A DNA stretch of 64,000 bases from NCBI GenBank assembly GCA_964035575.1, contig OZ037865.1, forward strand, positions 868,001-932,000, written 5' to 3'. How positions within the stretch are numbered: position 1 is the stretch's first letter; each line of letters begins with the position of its first letter. Below the pieces are notes generated by a model, which searched no databases, was not told the DNA's origin, and was given only the letters and a program-made list of their open reading frames with translations. Below are positions 42,676 to 53,751 of the stretch, piece by piece. Source of the stretch: Rhynchopus sp. YZ270_cl-10. Its lineage: Eukaryota > Euglenozoa > Diplonemea > Diplonemida > Diplonemidae. The position numbers and the translations under genes are program-made.

Positions 42676-43286
42676 CTTCTATGAAAAAAAACTCAAACCC
42701 GGAAAGAACGGCTAGTGCATATGCTGTCTCTTCTACAATGAAGTTGTCATCTCACGTCTGGGTTGTTGTTGAAGGGAAGAAAAGAAGGTCGGGGGTGAGT
42801 GGGTGTCAAAAGAAATTGGGAGCGGGGGGGGAAGAAGTTTTTTAAGGTTTAAACTAAGATTCATTGTCAACCCAAACGGTGGCAAAAGTGTATCGCCGCC
42901 GTGTTAGTATCTATCCCCACTTCCCCTTCCTTTTGCATTGTGATGTACAGAGAGGTGCGTGTAAAGGACGCTTTGGCGTCATGCTGACAGTCTCCGGTCA
43001 CCCTAGAGAAACGGTTCACTGCCGTTCCAGCTGACAGTAGCGCTGTGTAAAGTGTTGTAGTTTTGAATATGGGTCCGTCCGGAAACCCTCCTGGTAAGAT
43101 TCATCCTTTTGGGGGTTTTTTGAGGTTTTTCTGCTCAAAACACCCAAACAACCCAATTTTTTGATACCCACCATACACCTACCACCCCAGAGGGCATATT
43201 TTGGGCATTTATTTTTGTTTATTTCCCCTCCCCCCCTTTTTACTTATATTTTTTTACGTATTTTTGGACATTTCATAAACGTGGCA
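42676..43286. other. spacer, 5' region of the opposite-strand gene
   Basis: No motif copies or inverted-repeat element seen. It separates two minus-strand genes and contains the 5' side of the plus-strand gene at 43287; pyrimidine-rich plus-strand sequence precedes that gene, with an ACCACCCCAG acceptor candidate near 43190. Confidence 0.35.
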
Positions 43287-43752
43287 ATGACAGCAGTGAA
43301 GTTCACTTTTTTGTCGAGAAACACGGTAAGAATGGGTGCGACGCACACTTGGTGTCGTTTCGAACCATCTCTGATGATTCTTGTTGTCAGGAGATCCTTA
43401 CCGTAGGGGTCATTGTCGGTGCCCTGCGCGAGCTTCCCCACACAGAGGCCTTTGTTATCTCATTCCCTCGTACTCATACGTATCAGTGCACCCTTCTTTC
43501 CATCAATCTCTTTTCTTCTGTGTACTGCTACCCGAGCAACGGTCGTGTCATTTCAGCGTGTACTCTGACACGGAGGGAACCTTTATTTACTATGGAGTCT
43601 CCACATCCAAGGTGACCCGCAAAGCAAAAGTCCCTGGCATTGACCCAGTAGATTTGACAGAGGTCAATGAAACCTTGTCAAGGCGGCATGGCAGGATTAA
43701 GAGAAAGAGAGAAGAGATCCAGAAGAACGACAATAAAAGGCTGAAAATCTGA
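43287..43752 (+). CDS. small unrecognised protein, three exons, opposite strand
   Basis: Exons 43287-43325, 43391-43485 and 43557-43752 join in frame to 109 residues. Intron 1 has 65 bases (GTAAGA to TTGTTGTCAG), intron 2 has 71 bases (GTGCAC to TCATTTCAG). The protein has an N-terminal part of strands (MTAVKFTFLS, TVGVIVGALRELPH, EAFVISFPRT, GTFIYYGVST) and a strongly basic, helical C-terminus (LSRRHGRIKRKREEIQKNDN). I do not recognise it; the basic tail suggests nucleic-acid contact. It is the only probable host gene in the window on the plus strand and lies inside the minus-strand cluster. The second donor is not a strong consensus, so the exon structure is provisional. Confidence 0.5.
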
Positions 43753-44021
43753 TTAAAAAAGCGAAAATATAGCCTCAGACCCCCCCAAAAACCTATTTTC
43801 ATATCAGAATATCACCTAGATGCACTTTTTGTGGGGGACATCATCAAAAAAACCCAAAAATACCCAAAAGGATGAATCTTACCAGAGGGGTTTCCGGACG
43901 AGTCCATATATTTTTGAGATTGGGACAAAGAAAAAGGAGGGCGTATGGAATACATGTATTGGGGTATGAAACAGGAGAAAACAAAACAGAATAGAATTCA
44001 AAACAAACAAAAAAATTGTCG

Positions 44022-46130
44022 CTAAACTGAAAAGGGTGAAAAGTCATACCCATCCCACTGTTCTCGTGTCCGCAGAATGTCATCCATGAACGGTGTCAGA
44101 TCGTTGGCCTTCCGCACAATATCCACCTTGGACGTCGGGTCAACGGTCAGTCGGTATTCCTCGTCCTGCATCCCTAGCTGGTCGTAGTAGAAAACGTCGC
44201 TTTTCTCTGACTTCTGGACACCGCCCTTCGGCATCTCCTTGCAAAATGCTACGCAGTAGTGACTTTCATTCCACACAATCCAGATGGGGTATACTGGGTC
44301 CTTCAGATAGAGCCCGACTTGTATGTCCCTTGTGTACTCTTGGTATGTCAGCAGACCCACGTCACACTGGGCAGGTGCACCACGGAGAACCATTTTATCC
44401 CTGCCAGAAGACATGTCCTTTATCCCGTCGAAGACATTGCTGTGTGCCTTTCCATAAAGGAGCAAGGAGACCAACTCCTGGCTGCTGTATTGGTGACAGA
44501 CAATCAGCGACCCTTCTGACACCACCCCCGCATCCATGTCCGATGCCAAAGGATCGACCCCACCCCTCGTGAAGATAATGGAGATCAGGAAACACATCAT
44601 CCCAAGCCCGCGCTTCGCAGAAAAAAATGTGAAGTTTTCATTGAGGACCTGTCGCACGCTGCCGGCATCCCGCCCCACTGTGACACTCCGCCACGACTCA
44701 AAGTCGATGCGGGAGCAAGGAAGCGTCTCCTTCTGCTCCTCGCCCAACTCAAGGTCCGGTGGAATGACGAGCACAACAGACCCACCCTTCGCGACACCGA
44801 GAAAGGTTTCGCACAGTGACTCCACAAGCGCATTCTTCTGCTGCTCAGAGGTGATCAGCTCTGCACCGTCTGCCGCACGCTGCAGCTGCCGTGTTGAGGA
44901 AAAATACAAATGTTTAACAACCCGCGCTTGGATCACAGCCAGCAGCCCACACGGCCCACCAGTGTTCTGTATCATCCCGTACGGAACGTGCTCAGAAAAA
45001 TAGAAACCTTGTTGACACCAACTGTCCGGGACACGAATGCGACCGCATAGAAGTGTCTTCAGCTTTGTGGCAATGGCAGGGCCGACAGGGCGTCCGTGAA
45101 CAGTTTTCCTCTTGGGCATGAAGGGGTCATCTTCCTCCTGTTTGGCGAAGGTGGTTGCTGCAGTGTCCGTGTCGGGTGCAGCTTCCTCCTGTGTGGGGTC
45201 GATGTCCCAGTTCATCTGTTTGGGTTGGGACTGAGGCATGGCAGAGAGTGCGTTGAGGTCACGTTCATAGTCATCCGAGTCCTCTTCGGAAGGAGAGGAG
45301 TGGTTTGCGCTCTGTGACTCGAGTGCAGGAGAGTCGTTGAAGAGCCCGGCAGCACGCTCCACTTCCTCCCTGTACCGTCGCTGCTCGTCTTGTTCGGCAC
45401 TAACTTCGTTGTTATCATTGCGGCCACGTGTGAGCTCGTTCCAGTCGGTCTTCTCCTTGTGTGTAGAAGCACCCTTCTGCTGTGTTCGCTTGTCGCCACC
45501 CTCAAGCAACTCGTCAATTGAAAGCATTTTCTTCTTTTTTCGCTTTTCGTCCTTCTTCCCCTCCTTCTCCTTCCCTTTGCCCTTCTCCTTGTCCTTCTTC
45601 TTCTTGTCCTCCCCCTTCTCTTTTTTAGCCTTCTTCTTCTGCTCTTGTTGCTTCTTTTCGTGAGCGTCAAGGGTGTTGTCCATTGCTGCTATGCTGTCCT
45701 TCTTCTCCTGAACAGACGCAAGGGTGGCTTCAAGCTCGTCCTGCTTTGCTATCAGAGGGGACGCAAAGTGTTCCTCAGCATCAGAGTCTAAGTGTGAGGG
45801 GTCGGTGGCGGCATCGTTCTTGCGTGTGATGCGATGATCGCAGATGACTTCGAGCAGGGACTTGAGTGGTTCAGTGCGTGCCTTATTCCTTTTCTGCAGA
45901 TCTGTCAAAAGCATGAGGTCTGCCATCAATGCACGTGACTCGATCGTGGTCTCACCCCTGGGTTGCTCGCTGTCGAAGGCTTGCAGAGTCTTTAGCAGCT
46001 TCTTGCTATGCATGAACTCGCGAAGAAGTGCCTTGGAACCTTCATCAGCCTGTACTTCCGGTGTTGCGGACACCACAGCCGAGTTATCCTTTGCCTTGGC
46101 ACGCTTCTTCTTCTCTGATCGTTCTGCCAT
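44022..46130 (-). CDS. MINDY-4-type lysine-48 deubiquitinase
   Basis: A 702-residue protein; start MAERSEKK at 46130, with a splice acceptor (ATATTCTTTTCAG) 15 bases upstream. The N-terminal 100 residues (LLREFMHSKKLLKTLQAFDS, then ALMADLMLLTDLQKRNKART and PLKSLLEVI) match the LisH-like start of MINDY-4. Residues 155-205 are a Lys/Glu-rich stretch; 205-345 are acidic and disordered. The catalytic domain (about 350-702) has NTGGPCGLLAVIQARVVKHL with nucleophile C394, IWIVWNESHYCVAF with H624, and DVFYYDQLGMQDEEYRLTV. MINDY enzymes trim Lys48-linked polyubiquitin, in cytosol or nucleus. All catalytic blocks look intact. It is the first gene of the minus-strand cluster next to the repeat block. 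Confidence 0.93.
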   Translation of the reverse strand: MAERSEKKKRAKAKDNSAVVSATPEVQADEGSKALLREFMHSKKLLKTLQAFDSEQPRGETTIESRALMADLMLLTDLQKRNKARTEPLKSLLEVICDHRITRKNDAATDPSHLDSDAEEHFASPLIAKQDELEATLASVQEKKDSIAAMDNTLDAHEKKQQEQKKKAKKEKGEDKKKKDKEKGKGKEKEGKKDEKRKKKKMLSIDELLEGGDKRTQQKGASTHKEKTDWNELTRGRNDNNEVSAEQDEQRRYREEVERAAGLFNDSPALESQSANHSSPSEEDSDDYERDLNALSAMPQSQPKQMNWDIDPTQEEAAPDTDTAATTFAKQEEDDPFMPKRKTVHGRPVGPAIATKLKTLLCGRIRVPDSWCQQGFYFSEHVPYGMIQNTGGPCGLLAVIQARVVKHLYFSSTRQLQRAADGAELITSEQQKNALVESLCETFLGVAKGGSVVLVIPPDLELGEEQKETLPCSRIDFESWRSVTVGRDAGSVRQVLNENFTFFSAKRGLGMMCFLISIIFTRGGVDPLASDMDAGVVSEGSLIVCHQYSSQELVSLLLYGKAHSNVFDGIKDMSSGRDKMVLRGAPAQCDVGLLTYQEYTRDIQVGLYLKDPVYPIWIVWNESHYCVAFCKEMPKGGVQKSEKSDVFYYDQLGMQDEEYRLTVDPTSKVDIVRKANDLTPFMDDILRTREQWDGYDFSPFSV

Positions 46131-46918
46131 CTTGTGTACAGTACTCTGAAAAGAATATATTGTGATTTTATTATTCACCACTTCTATATAATCATCAACA
46201 AAGGAGGTGGGGGAAAAAATCTTACACTTTGGCGCATTTTCGCGAAATGGTCATTTTTGGGGCACCCCACCCGGGGGGGAGGGGGTAGGTAGGGTTGGGG
46301 AGGCAGCAACCTTAAAAACCTAAACACAAGTGTTTAGGAATTTAAGAGTTATCATTTTTATATAAATAATCGCCAGAGCACATAACAGTATACTCACATG
46401 CCGTCTCCTGTGGGTCGTGTAAGTTGTGGGGGACTGATATGATGGTTCAGAACGGTGACGATATGCATACCTCCCACTTCCGCCAAAAAACAACGACTTC
46501 GTAAAGTAAAACATTATGTCTCGTTGGATATCAGTTAGTGGGAGCGCAAGAGTCTACAGAAACACCACAAACAGATGCAAAGAGGATTCACACACGATTC
46601 AGTGAAAGCAACTCGTCAAAGCCGCCCGCTCAAAAGGAAATCGACAAAACCAGGCTACTAAAGCGACTAAGGCGTCATTGGGTGGCAACACCGACAGACT
46701 CCAAAAGACACCCAAAAAAAAGTCAAAAAATAGATGTCAGAATAAGACGCATTTTGTGCTAACTTTCTCCTTGGGATTTTTCGGGGATTGTGTTGTGCAA
46801 ATCCATAACACTCCCTATTGATCGTAGTTGACGTATGTAAAGATCTGAAAAGAAACGAACAGGTAACCCACGACCATTTGGCAACATACACAACCAACAC
46901 TACGCAACAGATGTGCGC
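46131..46918. other. 5' flank of the gene cluster
   Basis: Upstream of the first minus-strand gene. It includes GCAACCTTAAAAACCTAAAC followed by ACAAGTGTTTAGGAATT (46308-46341), a hairpin resembling the arms of element F at 55.6 kb, and a CCCCACCCGGGGGGG patch. A weak plus-strand frame of 74 codons (46538-46762) has no motif. Candidate place for transcription start of the cluster by position only. Confidence 0.4.
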
Positions 46919-47128
46919 GTAACGATCTCAACTCAACTAACGCAACCAACCGAACCCAACCAACGCAACGCAACCGGTCTATACGTTGCTATCTGTATGC
47001 AACAACTGCAACGTAGCGGCGGCAACGCAACACATCTAGTGCAACGCAACCGCTGTGTCCGTAACGATATGTATGCATAAACCTGTATGCAACGAACGCA
47101 ACGCATCCTACTCAACGGAACTCGTGTG
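46919..47128. repeat. degenerate AACGCAACGCAACC satellite (S2), part 1
   Basis: Imperfect repetition of AACGCAACGCAACCG with TGTATGCAACGAACGC and GTAACGAT variants, in the complement orientation to the arrays at 52.8 and 56.5 kb. It passes directly into the 14-bp satellite. Confidence 0.65.
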
Positions 47129-47129
47129 T

Positions 47130-49712
47130 AAAACGGACGCGTTGAAACGAACACGTTGAAACGGACGCGTTGAAACGGACGCGTTGAAACGAACGCGTTG
47201 AAACGGACGCGTAGAAAAGGACGCGTTGAAACGAACGCGTTGAAACGGACGCGTTGAAACGGACGCGTTGAAACGGACGCGTAGAAAAGAACGCGTTGAA
47301 ACGAACGCGTTGAAACGGACGCGTTGAAACGGACGCGTCGAAACGGACGCGTTGAAACGAACGCGTTGAAACGGACGCGTTGAAACGAACGCGTTGAAAC
47401 GGACGCGTTGAAACGAACGCGCTGAAACGAACGCGTTGAAACGGACGCGTTGAAACGGACGCGTTGAAACGAACGCGTTGAAACGGACGCGTTGAAACGG
47501 ACGCGTTGAAACGAACGCGTTGAAACGGACGCGTTGAAACGAACGCGTTGAAACGGACGCGTTGAAACGGACGCGTTGAAACGGACGCGTTGAAACGAAC
47601 GCGTTGAATCGGACGCGTTGAAACGAACGCTTTGAAACGGACGCGTTGAAACGAACGCGTTGAAACGGATGCGTTGAAACGGACGCGTTGAAACGGACTC
47701 GTTGAAACGGACGCGTTGAAACGAACGCGTTGAAACGGACTCGTTGAAACGGACGCGTTGAAACGAACGCGTTGAAACGAACGCGTTGAAACGGACTCGT
47801 TGAAACGGACGCGTTGAAACGAACGCGTTGAAACGGACGCGTTGAAACGGACGCGCTGAAACGGACGCGTTGAAACGAACGCGTTGAAACGGACGCGTTG
47901 AAACGGACGCGTTGAAACGGACGCGTGGAAACGGACGCGTTGAAACGGACGCGTTGAAACGGACGCGTTGAAACGGACGCGTTGAAACGGACGCGTTGAA
48001 ACGAAAGCGTTGAAACGGACGCGTTGAAACGAACGCGTTGAAACGAACGCGTTGAAACGAACGCGTTGAAACGGACGCGTTGAAACCTGCGCGTTGAAAC
48101 GGACGCGTTGAAACGGACGCGTTGAAACGGACGCGTTGAAACGGACGCGTTGAAACGGACGCGTTGAAACGAAAGCGTTGAAACGAACGCGTTGAAACGA
48201 ACGCGTTGAAACGAACGCGTTGAAACGGACGCGTTGAAAAGGACGCGTTGAAACGGACGCGTTGAAACGGACGCGTTGAAACGGACGCGTTGAAACGGAC
48301 GCGTTGAAACGGACGCGTTGAAACGGACTCGTTGAAACGGACGCGTTGAAACGAACGCGTTGAAACAGACGCGTTGAAACGAACGCGTTGAAACGGACGC
48401 GTTGAAACCTGCGCGTTGAAACGGACGCGTTGAAACGGACGCGTTGAAACGGACGCGTTGAAACCTGCGCGTTGAAACGGACGCGTTGAAACGGACGCGT
48501 TGAAACGGACGCGTTGAAACGGACGCGTTGAAACAGACGCGTTGAAACGAACGCGTTGAAACGGACGCGTTGAAACCTGCGCGTTGAAACGGACGCGTTG
48601 AAACGGACGCGTTGAAACGGACGCGTTGAAACCTGCGCGTTGAAACGGACGCGTTGAAACGGACGCGTTGAAACGGACGCGTTGAAACAGACGCGTTGAA
48701 ACGAACGCGTTGAAACGGACGCGTTGAAACCTGCGCGTTGAAACGGACGCGTTGAAACGGACGCGTTGAAACGGACGCGTTGAAACCTGCGCGTTGAAAC
48801 GGACGCGTTGAAACGGACGCGTTGAAACGGACGCGTTGAAACGAACGCGTTGAAACGAAAGCGTTGAAACGGACGCGTTGAAACGAACGCGTTGAAACGG
48901 ACGCGTTGAAACGGACGCGTTGAAACGGACGCGTTGAAACGAACGCGTTGAAACGAACGCGTTGAAACGGACGCGTTGAAACGGACGCGTTGAAACGAAC
49001 GCGTTGAAACGGACGAGTTGAAACGAACGCGTTGATACGAACGCGTTGAAACGGACGCGTCGAAACGAACGCGTTGAAACGAACGCGTTCAAACGGACGC
49101 GTTGAAACGGACGCGTTGAAACGGGCGCGTTGAAACGGACGCGTTGAAACGGACGCGTCGAAACGAACGCGTTGAAACGAACGCGTTCAAACGGACGCGT
49201 TGAAACGGACGCGTTGAAACGGGCGCGTTGAAACGGACGCGTTGAAACGGACGCGTTGAAACGGGCGCGTTGAAACGGACGCGTTGAAACGGACGCGTTG
49301 AAACGGACGCGTTGAAACGAACGAGTTGAAACGAACGCGTTGAAACGAACGCGTTGAAACGGACGCGTTGAAACGAACGCGTTGAAACGGACGCGTTGAA
49401 AAGGACGCGTTGAAACGAACGCGTTGAAACGGACGCGTCGAAACGAACGCGTTGAAACGAACGCGTTCAAACGGACGCGTTGAAACGGACGCGTTGAAAC
49501 GGACGCGTTGAAACGAACGCGTTGAAACGGACGCGTTGAAACGGGCGCGTTGAAACGGACGCGTTGAAAAGGACGCGTTGAAACGAACGCGTTGAAACGG
49601 ACGCGTTGAAACGGACGCGTTGAAACGGACGCGTTGAAACGGGCGCGTTGAAACGGACGCGTTGAAACGAACGCGTTGAAACGGACGCGTTGAAACGAAC
49701 GCGTTGAAACGG
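47130..49712. repeat. 14-bp satellite GTTGAAACGGACGC, about 2.6 kb
   Basis: About 184 tandem copies of GTTGAAACGGACGC. Variants mainly change the GGAC part (GAAC, CCTGC, GGGC); the GCGTTGAAAC part is nearly constant, and most joins contain ACGCGT. Higher-order blocks are visible, for example GGAC, CCTGC spacing repeated between 48390 and 48830. On the minus strand the unit is free of stops in every phase, so it reads as a 14-residue repeat (FQRVRFNASVSTRP) over more than 840 codons; this is a by-product of the repeat. Rich in CpG. Confidence 0.95.
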
Positions 49713-49724
49713 AGATTCTGGGGT

Positions 49725-49920
49725 GTTTATGTCCCTGAGGGCCGGTTTATGGCCCGCCCTCTGGCCCACAGTTTCTACAGTTTTTTGGCCCCGAGGGCCA
49801 GTTTTTGTCCCCCAGGACCCTCGGGGCCATAAACCGGACCCTCAGGGCCATAAACTGGACCCTCAGGGCCATAAACTAGACCCTCAGGGCCATAAACTAG
49901 CAAAATTTTTTTTTTGGCAA
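49725..49920. repeat. GC-rich module with 21-bp GGCCATAAACTGGACCCTCA repeat, copy 1
   Basis: Starts TTATGTCCCTGAGGGCCGG and ends with about four 21-bp units of GACCCTCAGGGCCATAAACT type before GCAAAATTTTTTTTTTGGC. Nearly identical to 54055-54275, which has one extra unit. Reads as YGPEG repeats in one frame, not a gene. Confidence 0.8.
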
Positions 49921-49924
49921 AGAC

Positions 49925-50575
49925 AATTTGAGTTGACGGTCTTGAAAACACTTCGCTGGCTGGTGTGTCAACCGGTATGTGTATGGTTTGCACGTAACGC
50001 TCTACGTATACGATACACACAACGCTATGCATAAGCGATACACGGTTCGTGTGCAGCGTAACGCATGCAACGCAACGCAACCGATGTGTACGTAGCGATC
50101 TGTACGAAAGCATGCTACGGGTTTAACTCCATCGCGTTAACGCAACACCTGCGCCGCTGTGACACTTCGCTGGCTCGTGTGGTTGTGATAACGGAACGGT
50201 CTACACGTGCGTTACACACAATGGTCTTCGTATACGATACACACAACGCTATGTATATGCGATACACGCGTTAACCGTATCGTGTGGCTACCAAACGCAG
50301 CCCACCTACGGTGGGCTGCTGCAACTCGTGCCGTGTGTGGCCCATGCATGGTTCTCACAGCTCGCTGGCACGTTTCCCAAGCCGCAAACCCGGTTACCTG
50401 CCTGAAAAACCGGGTTTTTGGCCAAAACGCCTGTTTTGCCTGTAGAACCCTGTAGAAGCCTTAAGAAACACGTGTATAAAAGGGGTACTCGTGACACCCT
50501 GGTGTCAGGGTCTCTAACGACTCCCAGCTCAAACTGAGTTATACACGCCCCAAAAAGTGCCCGATCTTTCCAAAG
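49925..50575 (-). repeat. R2-S2 composite repeat, inverted copy
   Basis: Reverse orientation of the unit at 52423-53497. The S2 satellite part (49960-50260) comes first, then the R2 part (about 50340-50535) with AACCCGGTTACCTGCCTGAA and GAAACACGTGTATAAAAGGG. The GTGTTAAGG end is altered. Confidence 0.6.
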
Positions 50576-51359
50576 AAACAGTTTTTTGAGCTGGGCGCAA
50601 GGCTCTAAGTCGACAGTGTCGGCCCCTGTCGGCCGACTGTCGGCCGACTGTCGAAAAGTCGAAAAAAAAAAATTTTTTTTTTGGTGACCCTGCGTGAAAA
50701 ATTTTTTTTTTTTTTTGTTAGAAAAAAAAATTTTTTTTTTTTGTGATGTCGAAAAAAAAATTTTTGGGTCATATGGCCTTATAAGCAACAAAGGCGAACA
50801 AGACGACCATTTCCCCGAGACCCCGCGACCCGGGTCGCGACCCCCATAAAAAAAAAAATTTTTTTTTTTTTTTGGTCGTTGAAAAAATTTTGCCATTTTT
50901 TTTATATTTTTTTTTTTTGGAAATTATGGAATTCGGTTTTGCCTTACGAACCTTATTTTTTTTTTTGGCCCTTTTTTCCTAGTTCTGGCCCTATCTTTCA
51001 AATAAAGCCAGAATTTTCAACTTTTGAGCCTTTTTAAGGCATTTCCCCGCATTTTTCTGCAAAAAAAGACCACAAGAACGCAATTTGCCTTTGCAAAAAT
51101 TGAAATTTCGAGACAAAAATTTGAAAAATTTCACAGTCATAAAAACGCTCAGGAAAATAATCGAGGTCCGTTTTTTGGGCAGAGAATGGCGTTTTAGAGG
51201 CCCACAACGGTCAAAACATCAAAATTTTGGGTTTTTTTGCACTTTTGGACACCCAAGGACCCACTATAAGGGGTGAATTTTTTCTAGCCTGAGATTTCCC
51301 TTTGCGAAAAAAAAAATTTTTTTTTCGATTTTTTTTTTTTTTTCGACAACTACTTTCTG

Positions 51360-51900
51360 GGGTACTTGGTGGTAAGGGCCCACATCAGTACGTAAGGTTA
51401 TGACCAAAATAGCCGTATTTTGGTTGAAAATTTGACTTGAAAATTTTTTTCATAATTTGCCCAATCTGAGGTTTTCATTGGATTCTTTGGGCCATTTTAT
51501 GAGGTACCACGCCCGATTTTGGGCGAAAAAAAAATTTTTTTTTTGGTCAAAAATCGCCTTGTATAACCACTGTATTGGTGTAGGCTTGTACACAGAAGTG
51601 TGTTTTGTGTAACCACAGATGGTCAAAACACCCGATTTTTGCGTTTTTTTGCAGTTTTTGGTGCCCAAAAACCCAGGTCAGGGGTCGAAATTTTCTCGAA
51701 AAAAAAAAATTTTTTTTTTGAGATTTTTTGATTTTTTGCTAAGGTGCTGGCCCATACAAACTGTACAGGGTACACAAAATGGCCGGGGAATAAATCTGTG
51801 ATGCTCAAAACATCAAAATTCTGGCTTTATTTGCATTTTTGGTGCAGCCATGAGCAGAAAAAAAATTTTTTTTTCTGTGGAAAAATTTTTGTGATGTCGA
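51360..51900 (+). repeat. R1 repeat, plus orientation copy
   Basis: Holds the R1 blocks in order: TTTTATGAGGTACCACGCCC, ACCACTGTATTGGTGTAGGC, ACACCCGATTTTTGCG, GGTGCCCAAAAACCCAGG, CATACAAACTGTACAGGG and GATGCTCAAAACATCAAAAT, with three A(n)T(n) palindromes between. Other plus copies lie at 54780-55300 and 60440-61165, minus copies at 54277-54597 and 55614-55935, and a diverged one at 24765-25085. No open frame is conserved among copies, so R1 is non-coding. Confidence 0.75.
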
Positions 51901-52051
51901 AAAAAAAAATTTTTTTTTGGGCGACCAAGCGACCGGGTCGCCCGACCATGGTCGTCGGTCGGGCGACCGTTGGGCGACCAAAGCGACCAAGTCGGGCGAC
52001 CAAGGCGACTTGGTCGGGGGGGCAGGCGACCATGGTCGGATCAGAGCCTTG

Positions 52052-52375
52052 CCTCCCGGCCTCCCAAAAAAAAAATTTTTTTTCCGGTGACATCTGCGGA
52101 ACTTTTTTTTTTTTTTTCCTTAGGAAAAATTTTCGGGTACTTAGCAAAATTCGGCAAAAAAATATGGATTTTGCTTACGTCGCTACTGGACCGTCTGTGA
52201 TGGTTTTTTTTGGATTTTTTTTTTTGGATTTTTTTTTCCGAAATCGCCCACTCCCAAAAAAAAAAATTTTTTTTTTTTTTGGTGAAAAATTTTGTGATGT
52301 CGAAAAAAAAAATTTTTTTTTGGGAGGCCGGGAGGCCTGGGAGGCCGGGCCTCCCGGCCGGGAGGCCTGGGCCTC
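52052..52375. mobile_element. 324 bp element with GGGAGGCC words (element B)
   Basis: Flanked by the 12-bp direct repeat ATCAGAGCCTTG (52040-52051, 52376-52387). Ends are made of CCTCCCGGCCTCCC and GGGAGGCCGGGAGGCC words. The interior (GGGTACTTAGCAAAATT, GCTTACGTCGCTACTGG, GTGATGTCG with A(n)T(n)) is nearly the same as that of element D at 58257-58664, whose ends are quite different. The left border may be shortened by joining to the end of another element with GGCGACCAAG words (51920-52040). Confidence 0.55.
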
Positions 52376-52422
52376 ATCAGAGCCTTGTTCAAATAAAGCC
52401 AGAATTTTCAATTGTTCAAATT

Positions 52423-53497
52423 CCTTAACACTCGGTGTTAAGGTCTTTAAGGTTGCTTCACCACCCCACCCACCCCCTCTAAGGCACCCCCCCCGGTCCC
52501 CCCCCCCGGGGTGGGTTTCGGCCATTTTTTTTCAGGTCTCTAAACGTCCAAAGAGGTCAAAAAAGTGGATTCTTGGAAAGATAGGAGGTTTTTTTTAGGG
52601 TTTGCAAATGAGAAAGACCTCCAAACCCTGACAGACCCTGAAACCAGGGTGTCGCGAGTACCCCTTTTTTACACGTGTTTCTTAAGGGTTCTACAGGGTT
52701 CTACAGGCAAAACAGGCGTTTTGGCCGAAAACCCGGTTTTTCAGGCAGGTAACCGGGTTTGCGGCTTGGAAAACGTGCCAGCGCGCTGCGAGAACCATGC
52801 GTGGGGGTTTGTAACCGCTCGTTGCGTTGGTTGCGTTGCCTTCGCTACGTTGCGTACACATAGCTACGTGCACACCGGTTACGTTGTGTTGCATGCGTTG
52901 CGTTCGTTGTGTAGAGATCGTTATATACAGAGTGCAACGAACAGAGCGGTTGCGTTGCGTTGGTTGTGTTCGGTTGGTTACGTTCGTTGCGTTCCGATCG
53001 TTTCGTACACATCGGTTGCGTTGCGTTGCGTTCGTTGCGTTGCGTTCGTTGCATACAGATCGTTACGTACTCATCGCTTGCATTGCGTTGGATGCGTTGC
53101 GTTCGTTGTGTAGAGATCGTTATATACAGAGTGCAACGAACAGAGCGGTTGCGTTGCGTTGGTTGTGTTCGGTTGGTTACGTTCGTTGCGTTCCGATCGT
53201 TTCGTACACATCGGTTGCGTTGCGTTGCGTTCGTTGCATACAGATCGTTACGTACTCATCGCTTGCATTGCGTTGGATGCGTTGCGTTCGGTGCGTTGCG
53301 TTGCTTCCGTGTCTTCGGTTCGAGACGTTACGTACCGAACGGTTGCGTTGCGTCGGTTGCATTCGTTCCGTTCACATCGTTCCGATCTGAACGGAACGAT
53401 GTGAACGCAAGAAACGTATCGCATCGGTTGCGTTGGTTGGCTTGTGTGCGTTGCAAACCTTTCATACATCAACCACACCAGCCAGTGAGTGTTAAGG
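52423..53497 (+). repeat. R2-S2 composite repeat, copy 1
   Basis: Bounded by CCTTAACACTC and, inverted, GAGTGTTAAGG. The R2 part (52610-52790) includes ACCAGGGTGTCGCGAGTACC and GGTAACCGGGTTTGCGGC. The S2 part (52812-53450) is degenerate GTTGCGTTGCGTTCGTTGC satellite, with one internal duplication of about 199 bp (52899-53097 and 53098-53284). Short frames in it are readings of the satellite. Confidence 0.65.
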
Positions 53498-53569
53498 ATT
53501 GCCAAAAAAAACTAAATAAAGCCAGAATTTTCAACTTTTGAGCCTTTTTTAGCTATTTTCAGCCCTCCC

Positions 53570-53668
53570 GCCGGACCCGGAGGGATCCCTCGAGTGCGGG
53601 AAAAAAAATCGCCCGAGGGCCGAAGGCCCGAGGGCATTTTTTTTACGCACGAGAGGGATCCCGAGGGT
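53570..53668. repeat. 99 bp palindrome with GGGATCCCTCG arms
   Basis: GGAGGGATCCCTCGAGTGCG, a run of A and CGCCCGAGGGCC on the left are mirrored, inverted, by GGCCCGAGGGC, a run of T and CGCACGAGAGGGATCCC on the right, with only a 3-base centre. It could extrude a long cruciform or encode an RNA hairpin. Confidence 0.65.
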
Positions 53669-53751
53669 CAGGGAGGGCGGAATGAGGTTTTTCATGCCAA
53701 CAGGACACTTTTCTGACCGCTACGAATAAAAAAAAAAATTTTTTTTTTTCA

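Noticed and set aside
46933-49769. Open frames of 845 and 100 codons on the minus strand
   Set aside because: They only read the 14-bp satellite; the repeat is stop-free in all phases.
52565-53541. Overlapping frames with RCVGCVAF-like peptide in the S2 arrays
   Set aside because: Pure readings of degenerate GTTGCGTTGC satellite; several frames at once are open and none has domain character.
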